The notes beneath the pieces were generated by a model, which worked only from the letters and a program-made list of their open reading frames with translations, had not been told where the DNA came from and did not search any database. Below are positions 48,101 to 61,489 of a DNA stretch of 64,000 nt, one piece after another. The first letter of the stretch is position 1; each line of letters starts with the position of its first letter. Made by a program: the position numbers and the translations under genes. This stretch comes from Microstegium vimineum (Eukaryota; Streptophyta; Magnoliopsida; Poales; Poaceae): contig CM039126.1 of the NCBI GenBank assembly GCA_022036555.1, positions 14,417,263 through 14,481,262 of the forward strand, in the 5' to 3' direction.

Positions 48101-51100
48101 ATAACATCTGAATCATTTTGTGACAGTAGCAACCGACTCTCGCCATCAATCATACCAGGAAGTGACAGCTTGTTCAAGAATGTTGGTGATAGACCCTTAC
48201 CAGTTCTCTCAATAGCCTTTGGAGGCCTTTGAGAATAAGATCTTCTTTATACTAGAATTTGAATCATCAACATTTCTGTAACTGATAGCAGAATCGAACG
48301 ATTTGATTCTAATTGGTGCTAAACCTTCTGGTATACAGGATCATCCTTCAGGCTTGCAGGTATGAATGAAACTGCCTCCATACTACTTGATGAATCGTTA
48401 ACAAACTGACCAGAACCAGTCCATGCTAAGTCAATTCTGTCAGAAAGATTGGAGGCAGAAGATTGTGATTTCTGCAAAGCCTTTCCAGCTTCTAGTTCAG
48501 CCAGCACTCCTTCACTCTGCATTTCACATGGGCCTGGGGCAAAGCTGATAACAGTTGAGCCAGAATGCATCGATACATCACCCATAATGTTGGTTTCCAA
48601 TCCCGAATGTGAAACACTAGTATTGGTTTGTTCCGTCATAGGGGATGATTTCACTGAAACTGCAGCCACTTCCAACGTACTAAGTTGATTCTGTTCTAGA
48701 GAATTCTCAACATTCAAATGTTTACCAGATGTCAAATCCTTTGATTGTTCTAATAAGCTTTCAGTAAGCTTCCCAGAACATTGTGCATCATTTGGCACAG
48801 TACGACAGTTTTCTTTCGTGAGAGAGTGCATCATGTACAGTCTGCGATCCATACGTGAATATCAAGTACAAGCTCTCTCCTAAGGCGATTGAGCTCTAGA
48901 ACATCTATATATGGTTCGAATGTCTGCAAGTCATCTATGATAGAAAACCCTGATACAACCTGAAAAGGTAAAGAGCAATGTTCTGGTCTTTAACTATCTT
49001 TTCAATAGCAATTTACAAGACAAGTAGAAAACTTTGTGCAGTTCAACAGCAATCTATAAAACAAGTAGTATTTGAACTTACGTCATACTTCTTCCACTCA
49101 ACTTTAACCAACTCCTTAAGATCAGCAACATGTTTATGCAAGCCTGACTTCATACCAATGTTCTGGTCTTTAACTATCTTTTCGATACAGTCAAGTTTAA
49201 CAATGATTTCCCTATATAGATGTTCCTTCTTAGCACATACCTGCAAGTTAAGTCATAAAAGCTTATCAAGGGCAATACATCTCCCAAAATGATGCCAATG
49301 GGTTGGCTTTTAGAACCAATTTAGACAAGCTTAGATAAAATTAACACAAACATACATCAACAGCTTCTTTGATGACCCAATCTTGAGATTTTGAATAAGT
49401 AAAGTCTAGTACTGAGGATGGCAAGTTGACAGAAAGAATGTCTACTGGTGAATAACGGAAGACAGCAACCATGCTCCCAAGCCTGTTTGATTGAGAATGT
49501 GAAATGTTATGTTGGTCATTATTAGATAAGAAACTGAAGAGTATACAATAAGAAGCAACAAACCCATAAAAACGAAGGCAGTCCCTCTGGAGGGAGTGTC
49601 CACAGCAGGCAATTCGATTGGCTGTTGTGTGATTTGAAAAGCTAAGTTCCAGAAACTTCCCAAAAGATAATCCGCGTGCTGCATCCGACATGACTATCCT
49701 TTGTGTAGCTGGAGGAATTCCATCTTTTGATTTGCACCTGAGACACCTGTGCCACATCCATACCTTCCCATCAAGCTCCCCAGGTAGCTTGACAGATGGA
49801 AGAGTTCTCACAACTGATTGTGAGACTGCCTTGTTGATGAGTGTAACATCGCACATGAGATTCTGCAGGCTCCTTGCAAGATTCGCAGCATGAAGTCTGA
49901 AAATATAGAGTGGATGAAAATTAATAAGGTACTGTAAAGCCTATAATAGTAAACTAGAAGATTATGGATGACAATGCAACTACCTGAACAAATAAATCTT
50001 CACGAAAGTACCTTCCAAGCGGCTTATCAAAAGTGCCATAGAACTTTATCCGAAATAGCTGAGATTGCTTGCATACAATTCCTCTCAGAGGACACGCAAC
50101 TGACAAGGAAACCAAAATGCTCTGTGGACTGTCAGATGTTGGGAAATATTCGTTGTGATTCCCATTGTGATCACGTGTTGCTACAGAATCTTCATCTGAG
50201 ATATGATTCCAACCATTATCCAAGTCAAGGAAGTCACTATCAACCTTTGACATTCCACCACCCGCTTCATCTATGTGACCATTATGGGAAAAACATAAAT
50301 TTCCTGGTGCCCTTTTTCTCACACTGGCAAGTGAACTTTTAGGTGTCTGAACAGTCATGCATGCAGGTGGTATACAGCTGTCATACATTGAAGCTTCTAT
50401 GGAATACGGGTATACCTCAATGGTTCCATGAGTATATTCTTCCTGACTTAAGTCAGCTCTTGAATGACTCGAATGGCAGTGTGCATGTTCCTCATGAATT
50501 ATATCATCTCTTGAATGAGACTGATTTGCAGAACCATTAAGGCAAGGCAAGATACGCCCACATCCAAAAGTTTCCCCTTCAATGGTTTGAAATTCATTTA
50601 AATTCTGCTGATAGTGTCTTGAGGAAGAATTCTGCTTCTCAAGTTGAAGGTCTGGAGGGACTTTTGGAAGTGTTGCACCCTCATCAGCAAGATATGAGGT
50701 CTCAAGTGACAGGTGGTATGCTGCAAATAAAGCATACTGCACAGCAAGTTTGACTTTCTTTAACTCTTCATATGACTTTCCTCTTAGAAGAACCTAGGAA
50801 AATGAAGCCATTTTTATCAGATATGACATGGCATAAACTTTTATCCTATGTGATGTGACATAATCACTATATAAAGAAAGGCCTTCAATTTTCCATCAAC
50901 CAAATAAAATCATAATGTTGTAGGTATAAATGCATGCCATTTTTTCAGATATGGCATAATCACAATATAAAGAAAGGGATCCAAAATAGTAAGTTCCAAA
51001 TATAGTAAAGGATTAAGAGACTATTATTAAACAAAGAATTTGCTATCCACCAAAGAAAATCCGTTGCAATGCACAATTGCACATAATACCTGCAGGTGTA

Positions 51101-52897
51101 AAATAATGGACAGAAAAGACAAATGACAACAATTTAACCTATCTGGGCCAATTAACAGTAATATTGAATAAAAGCTATCTTTGAAATGCAATTCGAAAAT
51201 TTGATTATTACCGTGCACCCCAAGCGTCTTGGACAACCATCAAAAAACATCAGTGTCTTGACTGTTTTTTTTGTTTGAGACCTTTGGTGATGAACATTCT
51301 GTAACTTTCTCAATCCAGAATGCTTGGCATTGTCCAACTCCTGTAGCAGTGATATTTTCAACAGAAGACGCAATTTGAGCACCTGTGCAGCGAGATATTC
51401 TTTCCAGAAGTGATCTCTTGACGTTCAATACTAAAGAGACATCTTTTGCAAGAAGCTGTTGTGCATGCAATGGCACACTTTTCTCGACTAGCAAGACATG
51501 TGGGCGTTGAGCCTCTATCTTTGCAACAGCATTCTTAAGATACTCCTCCTGTACACATTTTGCATTTGAAAATCAATATTAAGAACATATTGAGATAAAT
51601 CAGCATGAACATGTAACTGGAAAATGATATGACCTGCTCAAGAATGCTGTTTATTGAAGCTAGTTTGTTCGTGACTTTCTGGTATTCCAGTGCTCCTCCC
51701 AAAAGAAGCAACCTAGGGTTCTCATGTTTCGACACCATACGTTTATGTTTTACATTCTTAGAACAGACAACACCTTTAATGAAAGCACTGCAAACAGTTG
51801 AACAATCATTTAGCAAAATACCATGGCGGAAATTTCATGTAATTCTTCAGTACAAGTTGTAGTCGAAGGGCATACCTGTCATTGGGATTTCCTGATGCTA
51901 CACATTTGACTTTGACATAGTCTGTGGGATCCATGCTACCACCCTTGCTCGTGTCTGGCCTGACAAAGGTAGCTGCTTGCCAAGCTAATGAGGCTACTAT
52001 GTCTGGCCAGCCATCCACAGGATCAATGCCATGCCCTTGGAGCAATTGCGACACGAGAGCCCTGAAATGCCCATGTAAAGCACTCCTCAAGAACTCTTTG
52101 TGAGATATACTATGTTTTCCTTTTATCCCTAACAAATCATCATCATTATCATTATCTTCATCATTCTCGCCATCACAATAGTCATAGTTAACATGTCCAA
52201 AGACCTTCCCATCACAAACATTGTTATCATCGTCCTCATCATATTGAAAAGTACCATTGTCATCCTGAGGTGGTGGAGGATACCAGATGTGTCTACTCTC
52301 AAAATCAATTGGTTGCACATCATTTTTCCTCTGTTCATCATCATGCCGAGGTGAATTCATAAAACTAGAATCTACATCATCTGATCCCCGGCAAGAATTC
52401 CAAGGATAGCTAGGAGAATGGCAACCCCCTCTTGAGGGAGGACTTGTGTCTACTACTCCCAATTGTTTGATAGGACTATCTAATGGGCTCGAAGTCCCCA
52501 ACCAGAAGGTATACATCCTACTAATACTTGTGCTCATCGAATCCGTATCAGAAGTGTCTTGAGAAAACTCACTCTGTGGGGAAAAGTAACGATCCAAATC
52601 CTCACCATCTTCACACCCAATGCTCCTGCATCCACTTATTTCATTCAGTGAAAAGTCTATCAACAAGTTATCCCCTCTAAGCCAAACAAGAAAGTCAATT
52701 GCTCACCTCGGGGTTGAGCACCGGAGAGGACCAGGTGACGACATGCGCCGCCAAGCAGCCAGCCTTAGCGCAGGCGGCGTACAAACACGCTCTGGTGGGG
52801 ACACTGGAGGCTCGTTGTCGCCGAGCCCACGCTGCTCCACGGCACCCCCTCGACCTCCGTTAATAGGCCGAACGCCAAGGCCGCCGTTGTCCGTCAT
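45142..52897 (-). CDS. FAB1: FAB1 phosphatidylinositol-3-phosphate 5-kinase, copy B, with indels
   Basis: Same 11 exons as copy A: 52897-52707, 52676-51876, 51787-51634, 51548-51212, 50793-49984, 49896-49564, 49482-49356, 49240-49082, 48959-47584, 47498-47232 and 45394-45142. Several carry single-base changes absent from copy A. Exon 9 has five (near 47648, 47803, 48245, 48320 and 48849). Exon 6 has one extra A near 49812, exon 4 has one extra T in a run near 51265, and exon 11 has at least two. If real, they would destroy the kinase; all are short-run length changes, so sequencing error is more likely. Use copy A for the protein. The last intron lacks most of the Copia element. Confidence 0.85.
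45718..46407 (+). mobile_element. 3' remnant of the Copia element (RNase H end plus 3' LTR) in copy B
   Basis: From 45718 the sequence follows copy A 13484 onward (TGTTCTTC...), then the 3' LTR at 46145-46407. The 5' LTR, target duplication, gag, integrase and most of RT are absent. The join is at a shared CCA (45715-45717; copy A 8568-8570 and 13481-13483). The remnant has far more indels than the flanks after 46.7 kb. Confidence 0.85.
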
Positions 52898-53753
52898 CGC
52901 AAGCACAGTCACCCAAGAATCGGACTTCTGCGCGACGGGCACTCCCATAAAAGCCCCAGAACAGCTAAAAAAGGCTACAGGAAACCCCAAGTTGGAAGTT
53001 CTTGATATCTTTCTAAACTCTACACCAAAGCCACCCAAAAATCACGGGATACAGCCACACCAAACCGCAAACCTACGATTCGTTAGAGGGGAACTAAAAG
53101 GGACCCCGGGAGGAGCCTAATCCTAGCGTTTCTTGGCTCCTGTACAGACGAGGAATTCCGTCGAGCACGTGGCGCGCGAGAAGGAAACATGCTTCAAACC
53201 TCTCCAATCCAGCAGAGATGGGACTAAGCTGGAGGTGGCGAAGGACGACGAGGGCGAATGGAGCTTGCAGTTGGAGAAGGAGGGGGCGGTGCCCATGTGG
53301 GAAGGAAGGAAGCTTGCGCAAGTTCGGGAATGGAGGTAGTTATAGAGTAGGGGGAAAGGTGAGCGGGGAGGAGAAGGAAAAAAAAATTGTTCGGTGGGCG
53401 CTGCGGATTTCTTATCGTTTTCTCCTCCCTTTTAATTCCTTCGTTTCCTTTTTCCTCTTTTCATTTCCTTTTTATTTTATTATTACCACAACCTCTGTCC
53501 TTATAAAAAATATAATTTTAAAATAGTATCAGGGTTAATATATATCAAGTTTAATCAATTACAAATTAAAAAAATATATCAAATAATATTAGAAATATAT
53601 TTTTATAATAAATTAATTTGAAATCATAAATCTTAATATTATTTACTTAGAAACCTGATCAAATGTAAACCTCTTTAACTGACACATATATCATAGTTGT
53701 ATTTTTTGAAGATAAAGAGAGTATATTTTTATTATGAGTCAAACCAAAACTTT

Positions 53754-55394
53754 TTGAGGAAACAGCATGGGAGGCCCCTACTTAAAATTTTTCATTATAT
53801 ATCGTATACATATTACAAGACTTTCAAAGCCCAAAGTGAATAGTATGTTACAATTATGGATACTCTCTATACAAACAAGGGGGCTTAAACATTATGCTTC
53901 GGTGCAAACTAATCCAATCTCTCTTTTGAAGTCTTCTTTTCATCTGAGTAGGGATTGTTCAACATTGTCAAAGATGACTATTCCTTGTAGTACAAATAAT
54001 CCAGCAGATTGTGATGACAATTTTTTGATTCCCAAAAGCATTTCTAGCCCTAATGGCCATATCCAAAGTCTACAACTGAAGATTCTAGGTGATGAAAATG
54101 AAAATGGGTTGCCAGTAGTTAACACTGAAAGAACATTCAAAGAAAATATGCAGACTTATCTCTTCACAATTGCTATCACCGAGAACACAAGAATAGTCCT
54201 CGAGATACATATTCTTTCTCCTCGACATTTCTAGTATTCAATATGTCTCTTAGGAGAAGCCAAAAAAAGAATTTGTGCTTGTTAACATTACTAGACGACT
54301 AAAGCCATGGAAAAAGAGGTGAGGCGGGTACCATACCTTGTATGAAATTATAGGCCTTTTTACTACTGAAAGGATTTGAGCCACACATATAGCTTCATTT
54401 GTCTTCTAAGTTCAAGTCCCACGGTCTATCTTCAAGCATGACAAAAAGGTCTATGAGTTGACTAGAGGCCTATATTGACAAAGGTAGATGAAAAAGTTTT
54501 TCAAGTTCTTAATCTAGGAAGAATTTAATTGAGCACTTTTTAATTTTAGCAAAAGAATGGAGGTGAGGGTAGAAATCTTGCAGGCTGGCCTAGTTCCACT
54601 TGCCACACAAGGAAAGGGTTGAATTTCCTTTACTAGGCTTGCAATGAGCCATATGGAAGAAAATCGGATAGAGTTTTAGGAGGTCCTTCCACCAAAAAGA
54701 AACAGCGGGAACCCTGGCATGAGGAGGTATGTATGTGTTCCTATAAAGTTTTGATCAAGTTCACTTGACCCATGGGATGTCTTTATGGTTATAGAACTTG
54801 TCAACAAATTTGAGAAGTAAGGTTTTGTTCTGGCTTTTCAAGTTTATGATGATGCCTAGTCCTCCCTCCTCTTTGGTCCTGCATGCCACTTCCCAAGCCA
54901 CTAAATAGGTGCATTTCTATGAATATCTCCTCCACTCCAAAGACAATGCTTCATGTATCTATCAATTGGGTCTATGATTGTTGGGATAATTAGAGGTTGC
55001 ACATGTAGAAGGTTCGTAGAGCAGAGAAAACATAATTAACGAGCATTATCCTACCTTGGTAGGAGAGGAATATACTAATCCCACACAACCTATTTTTAAC
55101 TTCTGTAACTAGAGGTGAGAAATCCAACACTAAGGGTCTGCTAGTGCCTAAGGCATTTTCCTAACATCACAACCAAAAGTGTTAGCAAGGTGTGAGCTTT
55201 TCTCTTTTGTAATGTTGATGGGTACAAGAAAAGACTTATTGAAGTTAACATGGTGACCACTAGAATTTGAGAAGCTCCTGAGTTGCCCTTTGAGATTAAA
55301 AAGTATTTGTGCTAAGGTAGGCAAGATTAAAAGAGTGTCATGAGCATGCTAGACCGTATGGAACCTGCACACCTTGCCAAGGTGGCAAGAACCA
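53754..55394 (-). pseudogene. Degenerate LINE ORF2 fragment, copy B
   Basis: Counterpart of 21520-23160 at a constant offset of about 32,234. It has the same stops and frame changes on the minus strand and essentially the same bases. One visible difference is a G-run shortened by one near 53880. Confidence 0.75.
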
Positions 55395-55529
55395 AGAGAA
55401 GCACCACAAAGCCATTTCCAACCTTTGGATCAACTCTATGCCTTCTCTAAACGGCTCAAGATGAAGTCACATGGATTCATGAACCCATAACAAAAGATCT
55501 AGCAAGATATAAGCAACCAAACTTCACTA

Positions 55530-56010
55530 TGACATGTGGGGACACCTTCTAAAAGAAGGTGGCATGTCCTAGGGGTCATAGGTGGGTCAACCAACCCCCC
55601 ATGCACCCTTTAGGGTGACTATTACACTCACCGATCTATGCATGCCTCCCTGCAACATCAGGAACATGTGCACTATCTCATCCATTCTATGATGGATTGA
55701 TCTTATGGAGGAAGGTGAAAGGCACATAGATCGCTGACATTGTGCTGGAATGACCCCTACTCCACTACAAATAGAGGGTCACATCCCCTCTCCATTCATG
55801 ATTCATTCAATTCACAAGTGAAGATTAGTGTAGTTCCAGTCTCTTAGTAGTGTAGTCTAGTGTAGGAATTAGAGCTGAGTCGAGCTTGCTCGGGGTTTTC
55901 AGAGTCGTCTTTCTAGAGAGTCTAGTATAGCTCTTGTATCTTTCCTTATTTAGTAAGACTTTGCTTATTTAATATATTATATTTACTTTACTCAATCTCT
56001 ACTTTGTGCA
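55530..56010 (+). repeat. LTR-like block, copy B
   Basis: Counterpart of 23296-23776, with the same hairpin start and TGTGCA end. Confidence 0.35.
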
Positions 56011-57422
56011 ATATGATACTAGTTATAGTATCGTTGTAAGGTCTAAGTATGGCTAGAAGGGGGATGAATAGCCTAATAAAATTTCTACAACAACACTTAA
56101 CGAGATAATTAGTATAACAAAAGGCTAAAAGCGAGTTTTGCGCTAGCACTACCAAAAGATGCAAGCCACCTATCCACAAATCTAGTTACTAGCAAATAAA
56201 GTTCTATCACACAAAGAGAGCTAGGCAAAACTAGATAAAAGATTAAGACTAGACAAGGCATGATAACTAAGGTACTCTACTTTGCAAGGATGTAAACAAT
56301 CAATTGCAAAGAGTAGAGATAGGAGGGTTATACCAATGTGAAGAAAGATAACCAATGAAGAAATATACAAATGAAATCCTCGGCAAATAGATTGACACAA
56401 TGATTTTTTTACCGAGGTTCACTTGCTTGTCGGCAAGCTAGTCCTCGTTGTAGCAATGCACCTACTTGGTGATTCACGCGCTAATAGGCATTACACGCCT
56501 AACCTTCAACCGGGTGCCGTTCAATCAACACAAGATAGGGATCCACAAGCTACGAGCAATCCACTAAAGAAGCCTTTCGTGAATCTACCACGGGGAAGGC
56601 TCAAGAACCCCTCACAATCCATCGGTCGGAGTCGGAGACAATCACCTTCCTCCGCTCAAGATCCTTATCGCACCAAGCCATCTAGGAGTCGACAAACTCT
56701 AAGAATAACAAGAGCTTTCATGATTGCAATGATCATGAAGTGCCACTAAGAGGCAATATGAGTAGCAAATGCACTTGGTTCACTCAATCTCTCATGAAAT
56801 GATCAATCTAACATAGAGAGGAGTGGTGGAGGTTTGCTCAAGCTAGCACAAGTTTATGAGTGAAGAGAATGTGCAAGAGTTGCTGCAAGAGCCGGCCATA
56901 ACACTTATATAGCCCCCCACAAAGGAGCTAGTCGTTACCTCCCAACTCAGTGTCCAAACCAACCTCTGGACACAAAACCATCGAACGTCTGGACCAATTC
57001 TCATGCTTCCGGATCCTTTGCCAAATTTGAAATAGCCATTAGCGCGCTCGTTTTCCACGTTCGGACACACCTCCGGACGCTACTGTCACTCAACCTCTAT
57101 ACCAAAACTCATAGCATCCAGAGCTACACAGTAAGGATCCAGAGAGCAAAAACATCCTAGGACACTATCTGAACAGAGGTGTCCGGACAAAAGTCTTGTG
57201 TCTGGACCTACATAGTAAGCTTCCAGAGAGCTCCAAAACCTCCAGACTATGTCCAGACCAAGCGTCCGGACCAATGTCCACGTGTTCGGACATGCCATGT
57301 CAGTATAGTGCAGCTAGGGTGTGCTTCCGGATGCAAATGAATTGGTCTGGACCCTATAAACCTTAGCGTTTGGAGCCTGTTTCTTCGTCCAAATGACTTG
57401 AAACTTCTTCCCAAGTTTCCAT
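56011..57422. repeat. Repeat-derived spacer with CCGGA-rich tract, copy B
   Basis: Counterpart of 23777-25188. The dense CCGGA and TCTGGAC words lie at about 56939-57394. No coding sequence is supported. Confidence 0.5.
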
Positions 57423-60400
57423 GTGCTAACACTAAGTGATGATCATCAACCGCAATATCCTAGAAGGCTAACCAAGACTCAGAAAAGAAGGATCCGACGG
57501 CAAAAGAAAGCTAAAAGGCAGCATCAGGAGTCATCAGGTCGTGCCGCGAGCTTCTTCTTGCCTGTAGAATTTAGGGCACCGGTGGAGACCAAAGTTTCTT
57601 CTGACTTTGATGAGTCAAAGTTTGGAGAGCTGACTGGTAGACTCATGCTTGGCTTTCAAGCAGTCTTTGGTAAGCCTAAGAGGCACATGCATTTGAAGGC
57701 AATGTATATCCAAGGATACATTAATGAGCGGCTGGTTGGAAGGATACTGATCGATGGTGGTGCTTCCATCAATCTGATGTTGTTCCACATTGTGTAGAAG
57801 TTGGGACTAGAATCCAAAGATCATCAAGACTGACCTGATGCTTGGGGACTTTGGAGAAAGAACATCAGGGACTCGTGGAGTCCTACAAGTGGAGCTGACT
57901 ATTGGTAGCAAGACCTTGTTGACTACTTTCTTCATCATTGATGGAGAGAGTTCGTACAATCCGCTCTTAGGGAGGGATTGGATTCATGCCAACTATTGCA
58001 TCCCATCTACCATGCACCAGTGTGTGGTACAGTGGCTGGACAATGATGAACTTGAGATAATTCCAGCTGATGACTCAATTTCCATAGAAATCGTTGACCC
58101 TGCTTATTGGGATTTGGAAGATTACGCATGTGAGTGTTTTTCTAGAAGAAGGTTGCAAGAAGACTGCATTACTTTCAGCAGTGTAAGTGAACAACCGATC
58201 CAAGCAATCGGCTTTGAAAAAATAAAATGATGCATACATCAGTTGACGACGATGAGGGCAAAATGGGCAAGGGATTTACGTCGGTCGACGAGTTGGAAGC
58301 GGTTGACATTGGAGATGGTGATAAGCCGAGGCCGACGTACATTAGTGCTAAGTTAGATCCCAAGTTTATAGAGAAATTGGTTGCTCTGTTAAAGAAGTAC
58401 AAGGAATGTTTCGCTTGGGAGTACTATGAAATGTCTGGTCTTGACCGAAAGCTAGTCGAACATCGTCTGTCGATTAAATCTGGATATCGGTCGGTTAAGC
58501 AGCATCCTAGAAGAATTAAAGTTGAAGTTATGGCTGATGTGAAAACAGAAATCACTCGACTTTATGAAGCAACGTTTATTCGGCAATGCAGATATGCTGA
58601 ATGGATTGCAAATGTGGTTCCTCTGTACAAGAAGAATGGAAAAGTAAAAGTAAAAGTGTGTATTGACTCCAGGACCTCAACAAAGCTACCCCAATGGATG
58701 GGTACCCAATGCCAGTGGCCGATATGCTAGTCGATGCAGTAGCAGGCCACAGAGTGATCTGTTTTATGGATGGCAATGCTAGGTACAATCAGATCTTCAT
58801 TGCAGAAGAAGACATCCACAAGACTGCTTTCAGATGTCCTAGTGCACTGTGACTATATGAGTGGGTGGTCATGACATTTGGGTTGAAAAATGCCGGAGCA
58901 ACTTATCAAAGAACCATGAATTATATTTTTCATAACTTGATCGACAAAATCGTGGAAGTTTACATCGATGGCGTGGTTGTGAAGTCTAGAGAATACCGAG
59001 AACACCTCGAGGATCTTAGAGACACTTTGGAGTGTGCAAGGAAATATGGATTGAGGATGAATCCTCACAAGTGTGCATTTGGAGTATCAACTAGACAGTT
59101 CCTGGGCTTCATGGTACACGAGAGAGGGATCAATATTGGTCAGAAAAGTTTTGACACAATCAACAAGGTTGTACCATCAACTACGAAGACTGAGTTGCAA
59201 TCTCTGATCAGCAAGATCAATTTCATTAGAAGGTTTATATCAAATCTGTCAACCAAGATTCTGTCGTTCTCAGTTTTGCTGAAGCTTAAAAGTGATGAAG
59301 AATTCAAGTGGGGTAACAAAACAACATAGGGCTTTCAAGGAGATTAAAGAATACTTGAAATCTCCACCAGTGTTGATTCCTCCTTAGAGAGGGAAGCCTT
59401 TTAGATTGTACGTAGCGGCCGATGACCATACGATCAGGTCGGCTCTAATACAAGAATTTGAAGGAAAGGATAGGTAGTGTTCTTCTTGAGCCGGAGACTA
59501 CTGGATCCTGAAACAAGATATTCTCCCATCGAGAAGTTGTGCTTGTCCTTATACTTTCATGCACTAAGTTGCGAAATTACTTGCTGTCTTCCGAGTGCAC
59601 GATGGTGTCAAAGTTTGATGTGATTAGCACATGTTGTCTATGCCTATTCTGAATGGGAGAATTGGCAAGTGGTTTCTTGCATTGTCAGAGTTTGACTTGA
59701 TGTATGAATTGGTGAAGGCGGGCAAGGGTCAAGTGATAGCTGACTTCATTACTCATCATCATGAGAAGGAGATCAAGTTGGTAGATCTAACTCCTTGGGC
59801 GTTGTTCTTCGACGGATCCACCTGCAAGCAAGGGGAGGCATTGGGATTGTCCTAATTTTGCATCGTGGGGCAAGCCTAGAGTATGCTTTCCCGATCAGGC
59901 TAACGCCTACTAATAATCAGGCCAAGTATGGAGTCCTTCTCAAAGGATTACGACTGCTGCGTGAGGTAAAGGCCGAGGCTGTTGAGATTTTTGGAGATTC
60001 TTAATTAGTAGTTAACCAATTGCTCAGCCTATATGAGTGCAAGGACGAAATACTAAGGAAGTATTATGAATACTGCCATGAACTACTTGATTATTTTTCC
60101 TCTGTCAGTATCAAGCATGTTCTTAGAGATCAGAATCAGTAGGCTAACAGATTGGCTCATAGCGCTTCTGGGTATCGGTAGATTGTAGATATTTTAGCTA
60201 ATGAGTTTGTTGATGATGAGGATTGGAGAACTGGGATCATCAAGTACCTAAAAGAATCCATCACAACGAGTTTATAGGAAGCTGAGGTATAGAGCTACCA
60301 AGTTTGTCATTCTTGATGATCAGCTATATTATAAAACAGTTGAGGGTGTGTTACTCAAGTGTCTTAATAAAGGCTTACTCAAGTGTCTTAATAAAGAAGA

Positions 60401-61489
60401 AGCCAAGTTGCTGATGGAGAAATCCATGAAGGTGTTTGCAGTGCACATCAGTCTGCTCAAAAGGTGAAGTGGATGATCAAGAGGAAAGGTTACTTTTGGC
60501 CAACCATAATGGAAGATTATTTCAGACATTTCAGAGGTTGTCAGGAGTGCTAGAAATTTGGTAATATTCAGAAGTCCCCGACATCGGCTATGAACCCAAT
60601 TAGTAAGCCGTGGTCATTCAGAGGATGGGGAATAGATTTGATCGGCCAAGTGTTCCCGTCATCAAGTAAAGGACACAAGTTTGTATTGGTGACGATATAT
60701 TATTTTACCAAGTGGGTCGAAGCTATTCCTCTAAAGGAGGCCTCGTCAGCCAATATAATGGAATTCATTAATGAGAACATCATTTATAGATTTAATATCC
60801 CTCAAACCATCACCACCTATCAAGGGACAATGTTTACGTCTAAAGAGTTTGAGGACTTTGCTGCCGAGACAGGATTCAAGTAGATTAACTCATCTCCATA
60901 TTATGCTCAGGCCAATGGACAAGTAGAAGCATCCAATCAGATATTGATCAAGATGATTAAGAAAAAGATCCTGGAGTATCCTAGAAAGTGGCACCTGGTA
61001 CTCATGGAGACTCTATGGTCTTATAGGATGACTTGTCATGGGTCGACTAAATGCTCGCCTTACGAGCTAGTCTACAAAGATGAAGCTGTGCTGCCATGGG
61101 AGATGAGTGTTGGATCTCAGAGAATCATGCAGCAAGATAATCTAGGAGCAGATGATTATAAGAACCTTATGATGGATAATCTTAATGATCTAAGCCTAGA
61201 TCGGTTGAGAGCCCTGGAGAATACTGAGGCTAACAAGCTTAGGGTCGCCAAGTACTATTATCAGAAAGTAAAGGAGAAAAGGTTCATTGAAGGTGATCTG
61301 GTTTGGAAAGTCATTTTGTCCAATGGAACTAAGGACAGTAAATACGGCAAATGGTCACCAAACTAAGAAGGACCTTACCGGATTACAAGGAGTCCTCCTG
61401 GTAATGATTACTTCTATGAAACTCTAGAGGGAGAAGAGTACTCTAGAGCACTTACGAAAGATATTTCAAGAAGTATTACCCTAGCATAT
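57423..61489 (+). pseudogene. Ty3/gypsy pol relic, copy B
   Basis: Same protease, RT, RNase H and integrase blocks and the same inactivating changes as 25189-29258, including YIDG (GGC at 58970-58972) and the 24-bp duplication. Differences are run-length changes. Copy B has GGG where copy A has GG in the protease C-terminal region (near 58110 against 25876), which restores YWDLEDYACE here. Copy B lacks one G near 58673, near 59474, near 59833 and near 60416. Each copy is therefore the better one at different points. Confidence 0.9.

Noticed and set aside
45142..52897. Copy B FAB1 as a pseudogene paralog
   Set aside because: Frame breaks are all short-run indels, with almost no substitutions against copy A. 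A decaying paralog would show both.
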